The position numbers and the translations under genes were made by a program. From NCBI RefSeq assembly GCF_025753795.1, contig NZ_JAOWPS010000001.1, forward strand, positions 248,001-312,000: a DNA stretch of 64,000 nt, written 5' to 3'. This document shows positions 49,986 through 57,423 of this stretch, piece after piece. Each line of letters opens with the position of its first letter. The first letter of the stretch is position 1. Source of the stretch: Mesorhizobium sp. YC-39 (GTDB taxonomy: Bacteria; Pseudomonadota; Alphaproteobacteria; Rhizobiales; Rhizobiaceae). The notes beneath the pieces are model-generated. The model ran no database searches. It was not told the origin of the DNA and saw nothing but the letters and a program-made list of their open reading frames with translations.

Positions 49986-50837
49986 TCAGTAGGCGCTGAG
50001 GCCGGTGCCCTTGTAGACCTTGTCGAACTCGGCCTTCACCGCCTCGTTCTGATAGGAGGCAACCAGCGTCTTTACCCAGGGTTCGTTTTCGTTGCCGGCC
50101 TTCACCGCGATGAAGTTGCGGTATGGATTGTCGGCAATCGGCTCCTGGGCGATGCGGTTTTCGGGGGTGAGGCCGCTTTTCAGCGCCCAATCCGTGTTGA
50201 CCACGGCCGCGTCGAGGTCTTCCACCGAGCGCCCGACAATGCCGGCGTCGAGCTCTTTGATCACCACCTTCTTGGCATTCTCGGAAATATCGGCGGTGGT
50301 GGCGAGAATGCCGGTGCCGTCCTTCAGCTTGATCAGGCCCTCGTTCTGCAGCACGCGCAGCGCTCGGCCTTCATTGGACGGATCGTTCGGCACGCCGATC
50401 ACCGCGCCCTCGGGCAGCTCGGCCACCTTGGCGTATCTCTTGGAATAGAGGCCGATCGGCCAGACGCCGGTATAGCCGACGCGCACGATATGATAGCCCT
50501 GCGTCTTGATCTGATTGTTGAGATAGGGCTGGTGCTGGAAGGCGTTGGCGTCGATTTCGCCGCGCTCGAGCGCTTCGTTCGGCTGGGTGTAGTCGTTGAA
50601 TACCACGGTCTCGATCGTCAGCCCTTTCTCGGCCGCCTGCGCGGTGACGACGCGCCAGACGTCCTCGTCCTCGCCGCTGATGATGCCGACCTTGATCGCC
50701 TTCTTTTCCTCGGCGAATGACGGATTGGGTGCCAGACCCACAATTGCGACAGCCGAAGCGACAAGTAATGCAAGACCTGAGCGTCGGTTTATAGTTGCAG
50801 AAAGGGATGGAATAAAAGTGTTGTTGCCCTTTGACAT
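49986..50837 (-). CDS. metQ: methionine ABC transporter substrate-binding protein
   Basis: This NlpA-family binding protein has 283 residues. A basic N terminus and hydrophobic stretch (SGLALLVASAVAIVGLAPNP) end in SFAEEK, so it is exported; no lipobox Cys is present, unlike E. coli MetQ. Motifs are KVGIISGEDEDVWRVV, NALERG-type NEALERGEIDANAFQHQPYL and VGVPNDPSNEGRAL-like VIGVPNDPSNEGRALRVL. I place the start at the ATG at 50837, with only a weak GGGAT ahead. It heads the leftward metQ-metN-metI unit. A 7-bp stem at 50892-50913 lies in its leader, but I cannot assign it to a riboswitch class. Confidence 0.93.
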   Translation of the reverse strand: MSKGNNTFIPSLSATINRRSGLALLVASAVAIVGLAPNPSFAEEKKAIKVGIISGEDEDVWRVVTAQAAEKGLTIETVVFNDYTQPNEALERGEIDANAFQHQPYLNNQIKTQGYHIVRVGYTGVWPIGLYSKRYAKVAELPEGAVIGVPNDPSNEGRALRVLQNEGLIKLKDGTGILATTADISENAKKVVIKELDAGIVGRSVEDLDAAVVNTDWALKSGLTPENRIAQEPIADNPYRNFIAVKAGNENEPWVKTLVASYQNEAVKAEFDKVYKGTGLSAY

Positions 50838-51066
50838 GATCAATCCCGTCGTTTTTTAAATCATTTCGGCTAGGCGGAATGCGAAGCCTTGTCAGCATCA
50901 TCGGAAATGCTGATGATTAGATCAAAGAACCGTGTTTCGCGCCAAATGCAAAGCCGGGAATATTCTCTCAAAGATTCTGCCAATGCGAGCACAGACGCCT
51001 TGCCGCGTGCATTGCACAACGCCGCCATTTTCCCGCTTGACTGACCCGCCGTACCGAATACGTTAT

Positions 51067-51170
51067 CGCATCGGCCCGAAAATCGAACTCGATTTTCGGA
51101 AAGCGCGATGCGTAGATTCAAGGTGTTAGAGCGTACTTTGTGCGTCCAAGTGGACGCACCTCGCTCTAAC
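51067..51170. repeat. composite intergenic hairpin repeat
   Basis: Three nested or adjacent palindromes are visible. CCGAAAATCGA/TCGATTTTCGG (11-bp arms) lies inside GCATCG/CGATGC, and then GTTAGAGCG/CGCTCTAAC encloses TGCGTCCA/TGGACGCA. The combination and spacing match a non-coding repeat I recall as common in Mesorhizobium genomes. It lies in the ami leader region upstream of the terminator hairpin. Confidence 0.7.
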
Positions 51171-51215
51171 GAGGAAAATACCGGCCCTGATCGCCGGACG
51201 GCAAAAATGCCTCGT

Positions 51216-51260
51216 ATGCCTCGCCTTCCGCGGCGGCGGCTGCGGGGCATTGTTATTTTT
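51216..51260 (+). terminator. leader terminator (attenuator) before amiC
   Basis: ATGCCTCGC (51216-51224) pairs with GCGGGGCAT (51242-51250), with an inner CCGC/GCGG stem, and TGTTATTTTT follows at once. This is an intrinsic terminator placed 10 bases before the amiC start. A second copy of ATGCCTCG at 51207-51214 directly precedes the 5' arm and could compete for the 3' arm. Because amiR encodes an ANTAR antiterminator, I infer that this hairpin is its target. Confidence 0.65.
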
Positions 51261-51270
51261 GGGGATTTGC

Positions 51271-52398
51271 TTGAGACGGCGTATCGAGATCGGCATCCTT
51301 TACTCGCGGTCGGGCAACTACCGCCTGCTGTCCGAATCCTGCCGTTCGGGTGCGATGACGGCCATCGCCGATGTCAACGCCGATCCCGCCAGCCCGATCG
51401 AATTCGTTCCGGTCGAGCGCGACCCGCAAGGCAATATCGATGGCTACGCGACAGGCTGTGCCGACATTCTCGCCAACAGCGGCGCGCGCCACATCATCGG
51501 CTGCATCACCTCGTGGAGCCGCAAGGAGGTCATTCCGATCCTGGAGCGCGCCGGCGGCACGCTCTGGTATGCCTGTCCCTATGAGGGCTTCGAAGCGAAC
51601 GAGCATGTCGTCTATATGCACGCCTGCCCAAACCAGCATCTCGTCCCGCTGCTGGCCTATGTCGTGCCGCGCTTCGGTGCCGACGGCTTCCTGCTCGGTT
51701 CGAACTACATCTGGGGCTGGGAGACCAACCGTGTCGCCCGCGACCTGATCGCCGACGCCGGCGGCAAGGTTTTGGGCGAGCGCTATCTGCCGCTCGGCGA
51801 GATCGATGTTTCCAGGCTGATCGCCGAGATCCAGGCGACCCGGCCGGATTTCGTCCTGAACAATCTGATCGGCTCTTCGTCCTACGCCTTCATCGCGGCC
51901 TATGCCGAACTCGCCGAACGCGACCCGCATTTCAGGCCGGAGCGTTGCCCGATCCTGTCCTGCAATCTCACCGAATGCGAGTTGCCGGCGCTCAACGGGG
52001 CGGGCAATGGTCACCTTTCCGTCGGACCTTACTTTCACGATGCCTTGGCAACGGATCGCCATGGGGGCTCGGCGCCCTCCGTCATGCCAGCCTCGTCCTT
52101 CGAGGCGGCGGCCTATGCCTCGGTGCGGACGCTTGCCGAAATTCTCGTCCGCAATCCCGATGCGCAATGGACGGATCTGCCCCAGGCCTTTGCCGGAACC
52201 TCGTTCCGAACGCCGCTGGGCGATATCTCCATCAACCCGCAGACCCAGCATGCGACCTTGCCGGTGCAGATCGGCCGCATCGAGGGCACCGCGTTCAAGA
52301 CCGTCACGGTGACCAAGGGCGTCGCGCCCGATCCCTATCTGTCCCGCTATGACCGGACCGAGACATTCGGCCGCCCGCGCCTGAGAGTGGTGTCGTGA
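51271..52398 (+). CDS. amiC: AmiC-like amide sensor, negative partner of AmiR
   Basis: The protein has 375 residues and a type 1 periplasmic-binding fold similar to Pseudomonas AmiC: IEIGILYSRSGNYRLLSES, GCITSWSRKEVIPILERAGG, YACPYEGFEANEHVVY and GADGFLLGSNYIWGWETN. There is no signal peptide, as in AmiC, which acts in the cytoplasm by holding AmiR inactive until an amide binds. I prefer the TTG at 51271, preceded by GGGGA, over the TTG at 51250, which lies in the terminator. The gene overlaps amiR by four bases. The ligand is probably a short amide or related compound. Confidence 0.88.
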   Translation: MRRRIEIGILYSRSGNYRLLSESCRSGAMTAIADVNADPASPIEFVPVERDPQGNIDGYATGCADILANSGARHIIGCITSWSRKEVIPILERAGGTLWYACPYEGFEANEHVVYMHACPNQHLVPLLAYVVPRFGADGFLLGSNYIWGWETNRVARDLIADAGGKVLGERYLPLGEIDVSRLIAEIQATRPDFVLNNLIGSSSYAFIAAYAELAERDPHFRPERCPILSCNLTECELPALNGAGNGHLSVGPYFHDALATDRHGGSAPSVMPASSFEAAAYASVRTLAEILVRNPDAQWTDLPQAFAGTSFRTPLGDISINPQTQHATLPVQIGRIEGTAFKTVTVTKGVAPDPYLSRYDRTETFGRPRLRVVS

Positions 52399-52997
52399 GC
52401 AAGGTCCCACGCATCCCGAATCTCGGCGGCGCCAGGGCCTTTGTGCTGCATCGTCCGCATCCGACGGTGCAGGCGATCACGCGGCAATTGTCGGCCATCG
52501 GGCTTGAGACGGTCGGCTGCTGGCCGGAACTGCCGGCCGAGGTCCTGGTCGCGGATTTCGTCTTCTTCGATGCCGATCTCGGCTTCGATGAACAATTTCC
52601 ATGGAAGCCAGGCGAGGCGCCGATGCCGATGGTGGCGCTGATCGGCTCCGAGGCGCCGGGCCGTATCGAATGGGCGCTGTCGCACCAGGCAGACGCCCAG
52701 CTGCTGAAGCCGGTCGGCAATGCAGGTGTCTACAGCGCGCTTCTGATCGCGCGGCAGAGTTTCGAGGCGCGCAAGCTGCAGGCAAGCGAAATATCGTCAC
52801 TTCGCCTGCGCGTCGCGGAGCGTCAGACCATCGTGCGCGCGGTCGAGGCCTTGTCGAAAGGCGCCGGGGACGGCCGCGCCTACGCGCAGCTGCGGTCGCT
52901 GGCGATGAGCTGGCAGATCAGTGTCGAGGAGGCTGCGCGCCGGATCGTGGCGATGACGGAAGAAGAAGGCGGCGATGACCAATCCCATCGCGCCTGA
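52395..52997 (+). CDS. amiR: AmiR-like ANTAR-domain transcription antiterminator
   Basis: The protein has 200 residues. An N-terminal pseudo-receiver domain (about 12-125) lacks the usual phospho-acceptor pattern. A coiled-coil stretch (SEISSLRLRVAERQTIVRAV) follows, and a C-terminal three-helix ANTAR domain ends in AYAQLRSLAMSWQISVEEAARRIV. ANTAR proteins bind paired RNA hairpins and stop terminators from forming. With AmiC upstream (ATGA overlap) it forms the inducer-sensing switch of the operon, and the terminator at 51216-51260 is a likely target. It overlaps the first permease gene by 23 bases. Confidence 0.9.
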   Translation: MSKVPRIPNLGGARAFVLHRPHPTVQAITRQLSAIGLETVGCWPELPAEVLVADFVFFDADLGFDEQFPWKPGEAPMPMVALIGSEAPGRIEWALSHQADAQLLKPVGNAGVYSALLIARQSFEARKLQASEISSLRLRVAERQTIVRAVEALSKGAGDGRAYAQLRSLAMSWQISVEEAARRIVAMTEEEGGDDQSHRA

Positions 52998-53883
52998 TCT
53001 TCCGGCAACAGGGCGCATGCCGATCAAGCCACGCGCCGGCGTCTGGCGGCGTCTGGTCAAACGGCCTCTGGCGCTGCTCGGCCTGGTCATCATCGCCATC
53101 GTCGTGGCTGGCGCCCTCCTGGCGCCATGGCTGACGGGCTATGATCCAAACGAGCAGATGTTCGACGGGCTGACACTTGAAGGCGCGCCATTGCCGCCTG
53201 ATGCCAAATTCTGGCTGGGCACGGATCTGCTCGGCCGCGACCTGCTGACCCGCATCCTCTACGGCGCGCGCACCTCACTGATCATCGGCATTGTCGCCAA
53301 TGGCGTGGCGCTTTTGATCGGCACGCTGGTTGGCGTCGCCGCCGGCTATTACCGCGGCTGGATCGGCAGCGCGCTGATGCGCTTCACCGATCTGATGATG
53401 GCCTTTCCGGCGCTGCTGCTCGCCATCTGTCTGGCGGCGGTGCTCCAGCCGAGCCTGTGGATCGTCGCCATGGCGATCGCATTGGTGAACTGGGTGCAGA
53501 CCGCCCGCGTCATCTACACCGAGACAAGCTCGCTGTCGGAACGCGAGTTCATCGATGCCGAGCGCACCATCGGCGCCGGTGCGCCACGCATCCTGTTTCG
53601 CCATATCCTGCCGCATCTGTTGCCCACGATCATCGTCTGGGGCACGCTCGGCATCTCCACGACGGTGCTGCTCGAAGCAACGCTCAGCTATCTCGGCATC
53701 GGCGTGCAGCCGCCGACGGCGTCGTGGGGCAACATCATCTTCGAGAACCAGACCTATTTTCAGGCAGCGCCCTGGCTGGTTTTCTTTCCGGGCGCCGCAA
53801 TCCTGGCGCTGGCACTGGCGTTCAACCTCATCGGCGATGCACTGCGCGACATCCTCGATCCGACGCAAAGGGGCCGGGCATGA
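52975..53883 (+). CDS. dipeptide/oligopeptide-type ABC transporter permease, DppC class
   Basis: This inner-membrane permease has 302 residues. The N-terminal cytoplasmic segment and helix (RRLVKRPLALLGLVIIAIVV) and the periplasmic motif FWLGTDLLGRDLLTRILYGAR are diagnostic of DppC/OppC, as is the EAA loop FIDAERTIGAGAPRILFRHILPHL. It overlaps the end of amiR by 23 bases and pairs with the DppB-like protein encoded next. In this context the substrate is probably an amide or short amidated peptide, not an ordinary dipeptide. Confidence 0.92.
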   Translation: MTNPIAPDLPATGRMPIKPRAGVWRRLVKRPLALLGLVIIAIVVAGALLAPWLTGYDPNEQMFDGLTLEGAPLPPDAKFWLGTDLLGRDLLTRILYGARTSLIIGIVANGVALLIGTLVGVAAGYYRGWIGSALMRFTDLMMAFPALLLAICLAAVLQPSLWIVAMAIALVNWVQTARVIYTETSSLSEREFIDAERTIGAGAPRILFRHILPHLLPTIIVWGTLGISTTVLLEATLSYLGIGVQPPTASWGNIIFENQTYFQAAPWLVFFPGAAILALALAFNLIGDALRDILDPTQRGRA

Positions 53884-54800
53884 TCCCCTATCTCGGTCGT
53901 CGCGTCATTCAATCGCTGCTCATCCTGCTCGGCGTCTCGCTGATCACCTTTGCGCTGCTCTACCTCTTGCCGGCCGACCCGGTGCGCCAGATCGCCGGCC
54001 GCAGCGCCACACCGCAGACAGTCGAAAACATCCGCCGGCAACTCGGCCTCGACCAACCCTTCGTCGTCCAGTACTGGCATTATCTGATGAGCCTGCTCAG
54101 CGGCGATCTCGGGCGCTCCTACATCCAGCGTTCCGAGGTCACCGAGCTCATCGTCTCGCGCCTGCCAGCGAGCCTGCTGTTGATGGTCGGCGCCATCCTC
54201 TGCGAGCTTCTGATCGGCCTGACCATGGGCCTCATCGCCGCCGTCAAACGCGGCACCACCACCGACCAGACGCTGATGGTCGCCTCCTTCGTCGGCGTCT
54301 CGGCGCCGCAATTCGTCGTCGGCCTCTTGCTGCTTTATGTGTTTGCCGTGCGTCTCGGCTGGTTTCCGATCGGCGGCTACGGCAGCTGGCGTCATCTGGT
54401 GTTGCCGTCGCTGACCATGGGCATCCTCGGCGCCGGTTGGTACGCCCGCATGATGCGCTCGTCGATGATCGACGTGCTGCGTCAGGACTATGTGCGCACG
54501 GCGCGCGCCAAAGGTCTGGCGCGCGGCGCCATCCTTTTTCGCCACGCGCTGCCCAACGCCATCCTGCCGGTCATCGCCATGGTCGGCATCGACATTGGCA
54601 TCTTCATGGGCGGCATCGTGGTGGTCGAAAGCGTGTTCGGCTGGCCCGGCATCGGTCAGCTCGCCTGGCAGGCCATCCAGCGCGTCGACATTCCGATCAT
54701 CATGGGTGTCACCCTGGTGTCGGCCTTCGCCATCGTGCTCGGTAATCTCCTGGCCGACATCGTCGCACCGTTCATCGACCCGCGCATCAAGCTCAGATGA
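53880..54800 (+). CDS. dipeptide/oligopeptide-type ABC transporter permease, DppB class
   Basis: This inner-membrane permease has 306 residues: an N-terminal helix (GRRVIQSLLILLGVSLITFA), the DppB motif LPADPVRQIAG, LRQDYVRTARAKGLARGAILFRHALPNA as the EAA loop, and C-terminal GWPGIGQLAWQAIQRVDIPI. The ATG at 53880 overlaps the DppC stop (ATGA). The order C then B is reversed relative to E. coli dpp. It forms the heterodimeric channel of the importer. Confidence 0.93.
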   Translation: MIPYLGRRVIQSLLILLGVSLITFALLYLLPADPVRQIAGRSATPQTVENIRRQLGLDQPFVVQYWHYLMSLLSGDLGRSYIQRSEVTELIVSRLPASLLLMVGAILCELLIGLTMGLIAAVKRGTTTDQTLMVASFVGVSAPQFVVGLLLLYVFAVRLGWFPIGGYGSWRHLVLPSLTMGILGAGWYARMMRSSMIDVLRQDYVRTARAKGLARGAILFRHALPNAILPVIAMVGIDIGIFMGGIVVVESVFGWPGIGQLAWQAIQRVDIPIIMGVTLVSAFAIVLGNLLADIVAPFIDPRIKLR

Positions 54801-54845
54801 AAACCAAGAAAAGACCGATAACAAACCAGAGAAAGGGAACATGAG

Positions 54846-56489
54846 ATGAAGAAATTTCTGACATCCACCGTGGCGGCGTCGGCGCTCGCGCTGATGCTCG
54901 GCATGGCAAGCGCTCGCGCGGAAGACGCCGTCGATCCGAACGCCAAGCAGGGCGGCGCCATCACCGTCACCTACAAGGACGACGTGGCCACGCTCGATCC
55001 CGCCATCGGTTATGACTGGCAGAACTGGTCGATGATCAAGAGCCTGTTCGACGGGCTGATGGACTACGAGCCAGGCACCACCAATCTCAAGCCCGACCTC
55101 GCGGAAAGCTACGAGATCGCGCCGGACGGCAAGACCTTCACCTTCAAGCTGCGCCACGGGGTGAAGTTTCACAACGGCCGTGAAATGACGGCCGACGACG
55201 TCAAGTACACGATCGACCGGGTGACCAACCCAAAGACCCAGAGCCCAGGCGCCGGCTTCTTCGGCTCGATCAAGGGCTATGACGATGTCGCCGCCGGCAA
55301 GGCGGAAGGCCTGTCGGGTATCACCGTCGTCGACCCCTACACGGTCAAGTTCGAGCTGACCCGGCCCGACGCCACCTTCCTGCATGTCATGGCCATCAAC
55401 TTCGCGCATGTCGTGCCGAAGGAGGAGGTCGAGAAATACGGCGCCGACTTCGGCAAGCATCCGGTCGGCACCGGCGCCTTCAAGCTCGCCGAATGGACGC
55501 TTGGCCAGCGCATAGTCTTCGAGCGCGACCCGGATTACTGGCACAAGGGCCTGCCGCATCTCGACAAGGTCACCTTCGAGATCGGTCAGGAGCCGATCGT
55601 GGCGCTGCTGCGCCTGCAGAAGGGCGAGATCGATATTCCCGGCGACGGCATTCCGCCGGCCAAGTTCCAGGAGGTGATGGCCGATCCCGAGCAGAAGGCG
55701 CGCGTCGTCGTGGGCGGCCAGTTGCACACCGGCTACGTCACCATGAACACCACCATGGCGCCCTTCGACAATGTGAAGGTGCGGCAAGCGGTCAATATGG
55801 CGATCAACAAGGACCGCATCGTCCAGTTGATCAACAACCGCGCGGTGCCCGCCAACCAGCCGCTGCCGCCGTCGATGCCCGGCTACGACAAGGAATTCAA
55901 GGGCTATCCCCATGACGTGGCCAAGGCCAAGGCGCTGCTCGCCGAGGCCGGCCATCCCGACGGCTTCGAGACGCAGCTGTTCGCCATGAACACCGACCCC
56001 AACCCGCGCATCGCGCAGGCGATCCAGCAGGATCTGGCGGCGGTCGGCATCAAGGCCAGCATCCAGTCGCTAGCCCAGGCCAACGTCATCGCCGCCGGCG
56101 GCGACAAGGCCGGCGCGCCAATGATCTGGTCCGGCGGCATGGCCTGGATCGCCGATTTCCCCGATCCGTCCAACTTCTACGGGCCGATCCTGGGCTGCGC
56201 CGGCGCTGTCCCCGGCGGCTGGAACTGGTCATGGTATTGCAACAAGGATCTCGACGCCAAGGCGGCCGAGGCCGACTCGGTCGTCGACCCGGCCAAGTCA
56301 GGCGAACGCGACAAGATGTGGAGCGCGATCTACGACAAGATCATGGCGGATGCGCCCTGGGCGCCGGTGTTCAACGAGCAGCGCTTCACCATGAAATCGG
56401 CCCGCATGGGCGGTGCCGACAACCTCTATGTCGACCCCGTCCATATCCCGATCAACTACGACAATGTGTATGTGACCGATGTGCAATAA
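54846..56489 (+). CDS. ABC transporter substrate-binding protein family 5 (DppA-like)
   Basis: This periplasmic binding protein has 547 residues. The signal peptide is MKKFLTSTVAASALALMLGM with cleavage after ARA. Family 5 features are DDVATLDPAIGYDWQNWSM, the core block FTFKLRHGVKFHNGREMTADDVKYTIDR, FQHNPVGTGAF-like KHPVGTGAFKLAEW and FDNVKVRQAVNMAINKDRIV. AGGGAAC precedes the start. It captures substrate for the DppC/DppB-like permeases. The gene ends inside the amidase gene (11-base overlap), which ties uptake to amide hydrolysis. Confidence 0.93.
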   Translation: MKKFLTSTVAASALALMLGMASARAEDAVDPNAKQGGAITVTYKDDVATLDPAIGYDWQNWSMIKSLFDGLMDYEPGTTNLKPDLAESYEIAPDGKTFTFKLRHGVKFHNGREMTADDVKYTIDRVTNPKTQSPGAGFFGSIKGYDDVAAGKAEGLSGITVVDPYTVKFELTRPDATFLHVMAINFAHVVPKEEVEKYGADFGKHPVGTGAFKLAEWTLGQRIVFERDPDYWHKGLPHLDKVTFEIGQEPIVALLRLQKGEIDIPGDGIPPAKFQEVMADPEQKARVVVGGQLHTGYVTMNTTMAPFDNVKVRQAVNMAINKDRIVQLINNRAVPANQPLPPSMPGYDKEFKGYPHDVAKAKALLAEAGHPDGFETQLFAMNTDPNPRIAQAIQQDLAAVGIKASIQSLAQANVIAAGGDKAGAPMIWSGGMAWIADFPDPSNFYGPILGCAGAVPGGWNWSWYCNKDLDAKAAEADSVVDPAKSGERDKMWSAIYDKIMADAPWAPVFNEQRFTMKSARMGGADNLYVDPVHIPINYDNVYVTDVQ

Positions 56490-57423
56490 CTGCGACTACA
56501 CCATCCACGGGCGCCACCACCATTTCGGCTGGGACAATTTCCTTGTCCCAGCCGAGCGGGTGGCGCCCGGTTCGACGATCGAGTTCCAGTGCCTCGATTC
56601 GTCGGGTGGCCAGCTTCAGGCCGACAGCACCGTTGCCGATGTCGCCAAGCTCGACTTCGACAGGATCAATCCGGTGACCGGACCGATCTTCGTCGAGGGT
56701 GCCGAGCCTGGCGACGCGCTGAAGGTGACGATCGAGATGTTCAAACCGTCCGGCTTTGGCTGGACGGGAAACATTCCGGGCTTCGGCCTGCTCGCCGATG
56801 ATTTTCCGGAGCCGGCGCTGAACATCTGGAAATACGACGCCGCCTCGCTCGAGCCGGCGCTGTTCGGAAAGAACGCGCGCGTGCCGCTGAAACCCTTCGC
56901 CGGCACCATCGGCAATGCGCCGGCCGAAATGGGTCTCCACTCGGTGGTGCCGCCAAGGCGTGTCGGCGGCAATCTCGACATCCGCGATCTCGCCGCCGGC
57001 ACCGTGCTCTATCTGCCGGTGGAAGTGGCAGGTGCGCTATTCTCGGTCGGTGACACACACGCCGCACAGGGCGATGGCGAGGTCTGCGGAACGGCGATCG
57101 AAAGCCCGATGGACGTCGTGCTCAAGCTCGATCTGGTCAAGGATATCAGGCTGAAGACGCCGCGCTTCACCACGCCGGGTCCGGTGACGCGCCATCTCGA
57201 CGCCAAGGGTTACGAGGTGACGACCGGCATCGGGCCGGACCTTATGACCGGCGCCAGGGAAGCGGTTGCCCAGATGGTCGATCTGCTTGCCGATCGCTAC
57301 GCGATGGACCCCGTCGAAGCCTACATGCTGGTATCGGTCTGCGGCGATCTCCGGATCAGCGAGATCGTCGACATGCCGAACTGGGTGGTGTCGTTCTACT
57401 TCCCGCGTTGCGTCTTCGAATGA
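56479..57423 (+). CDS. acetamidase/formamidase family protein
   Basis: The protein has 314 residues of the FmdA/AmdA family. HHHFGWDN and the VAPGSTIEFQ segment are N-terminal features. GPIFVEGAEPGDALKVTIEM, GDTHAAQGDGEVCGTAIESP and YMLVSVCGDLRISEIVDMPN are core motifs carrying the conserved Asp, His and Glu residues. These enzymes release ammonia from formamide, acetamide or other short amides in the cytoplasm. It starts within the end of the binding-protein gene and overlaps the ATPase gene as ATGA, so it is embedded in the transporter operon. AmiC/AmiR control fits an inducible amide-hydrolysis pathway. Confidence 0.92.
   Translation: MCNNCDYTIHGRHHHFGWDNFLVPAERVAPGSTIEFQCLDSSGGQLQADSTVADVAKLDFDRINPVTGPIFVEGAEPGDALKVTIEMFKPSGFGWTGNIPGFGLLADDFPEPALNIWKYDAASLEPALFGKNARVPLKPFAGTIGNAPAEMGLHSVVPPRRVGGNLDIRDLAAGTVLYLPVEVAGALFSVGDTHAAQGDGEVCGTAIESPMDVVLKLDLVKDIRLKTPRFTTPGPVTRHLDAKGYEVTTGIGPDLMTGAREAVAQMVDLLADRYAMDPVEAYMLVSVCGDLRISEIVDMPNWVVSFYFPRCVFE

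Larger units (their letters stand above)
50838..51270. other. 433-bp divergent intergenic region: met leader, repeat and ami leader
   Basis: This region separates leftward metQ from rightward amiC. It contains a small hairpin (TCAGCAT/ATGCTGA, 50892-50913) on the met side, a composite rhizobial repeat at 51067-51170 and a terminator-like hairpin at 51216-51260 just before amiC. Both promoters should lie here. I see no open frame with a ribosome site and conserved features. Confidence 0.6.

Noticed and set aside
50838..50960. SAM-type riboswitch upstream of metQ
   Set aside because: A small stem is present, but I could not recognise the conserved core of SAM-I or SAM-II; a covariance-model search would decide.
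53760..55955. Open frame of 731 codons on the minus strand across the dpp-type genes
   Set aside because: It lies antisense to two well-supported genes with clear motifs, has no ribosome site or domain, and is His/Asp/Arg-rich in the way antisense frames of GC-rich genes are.
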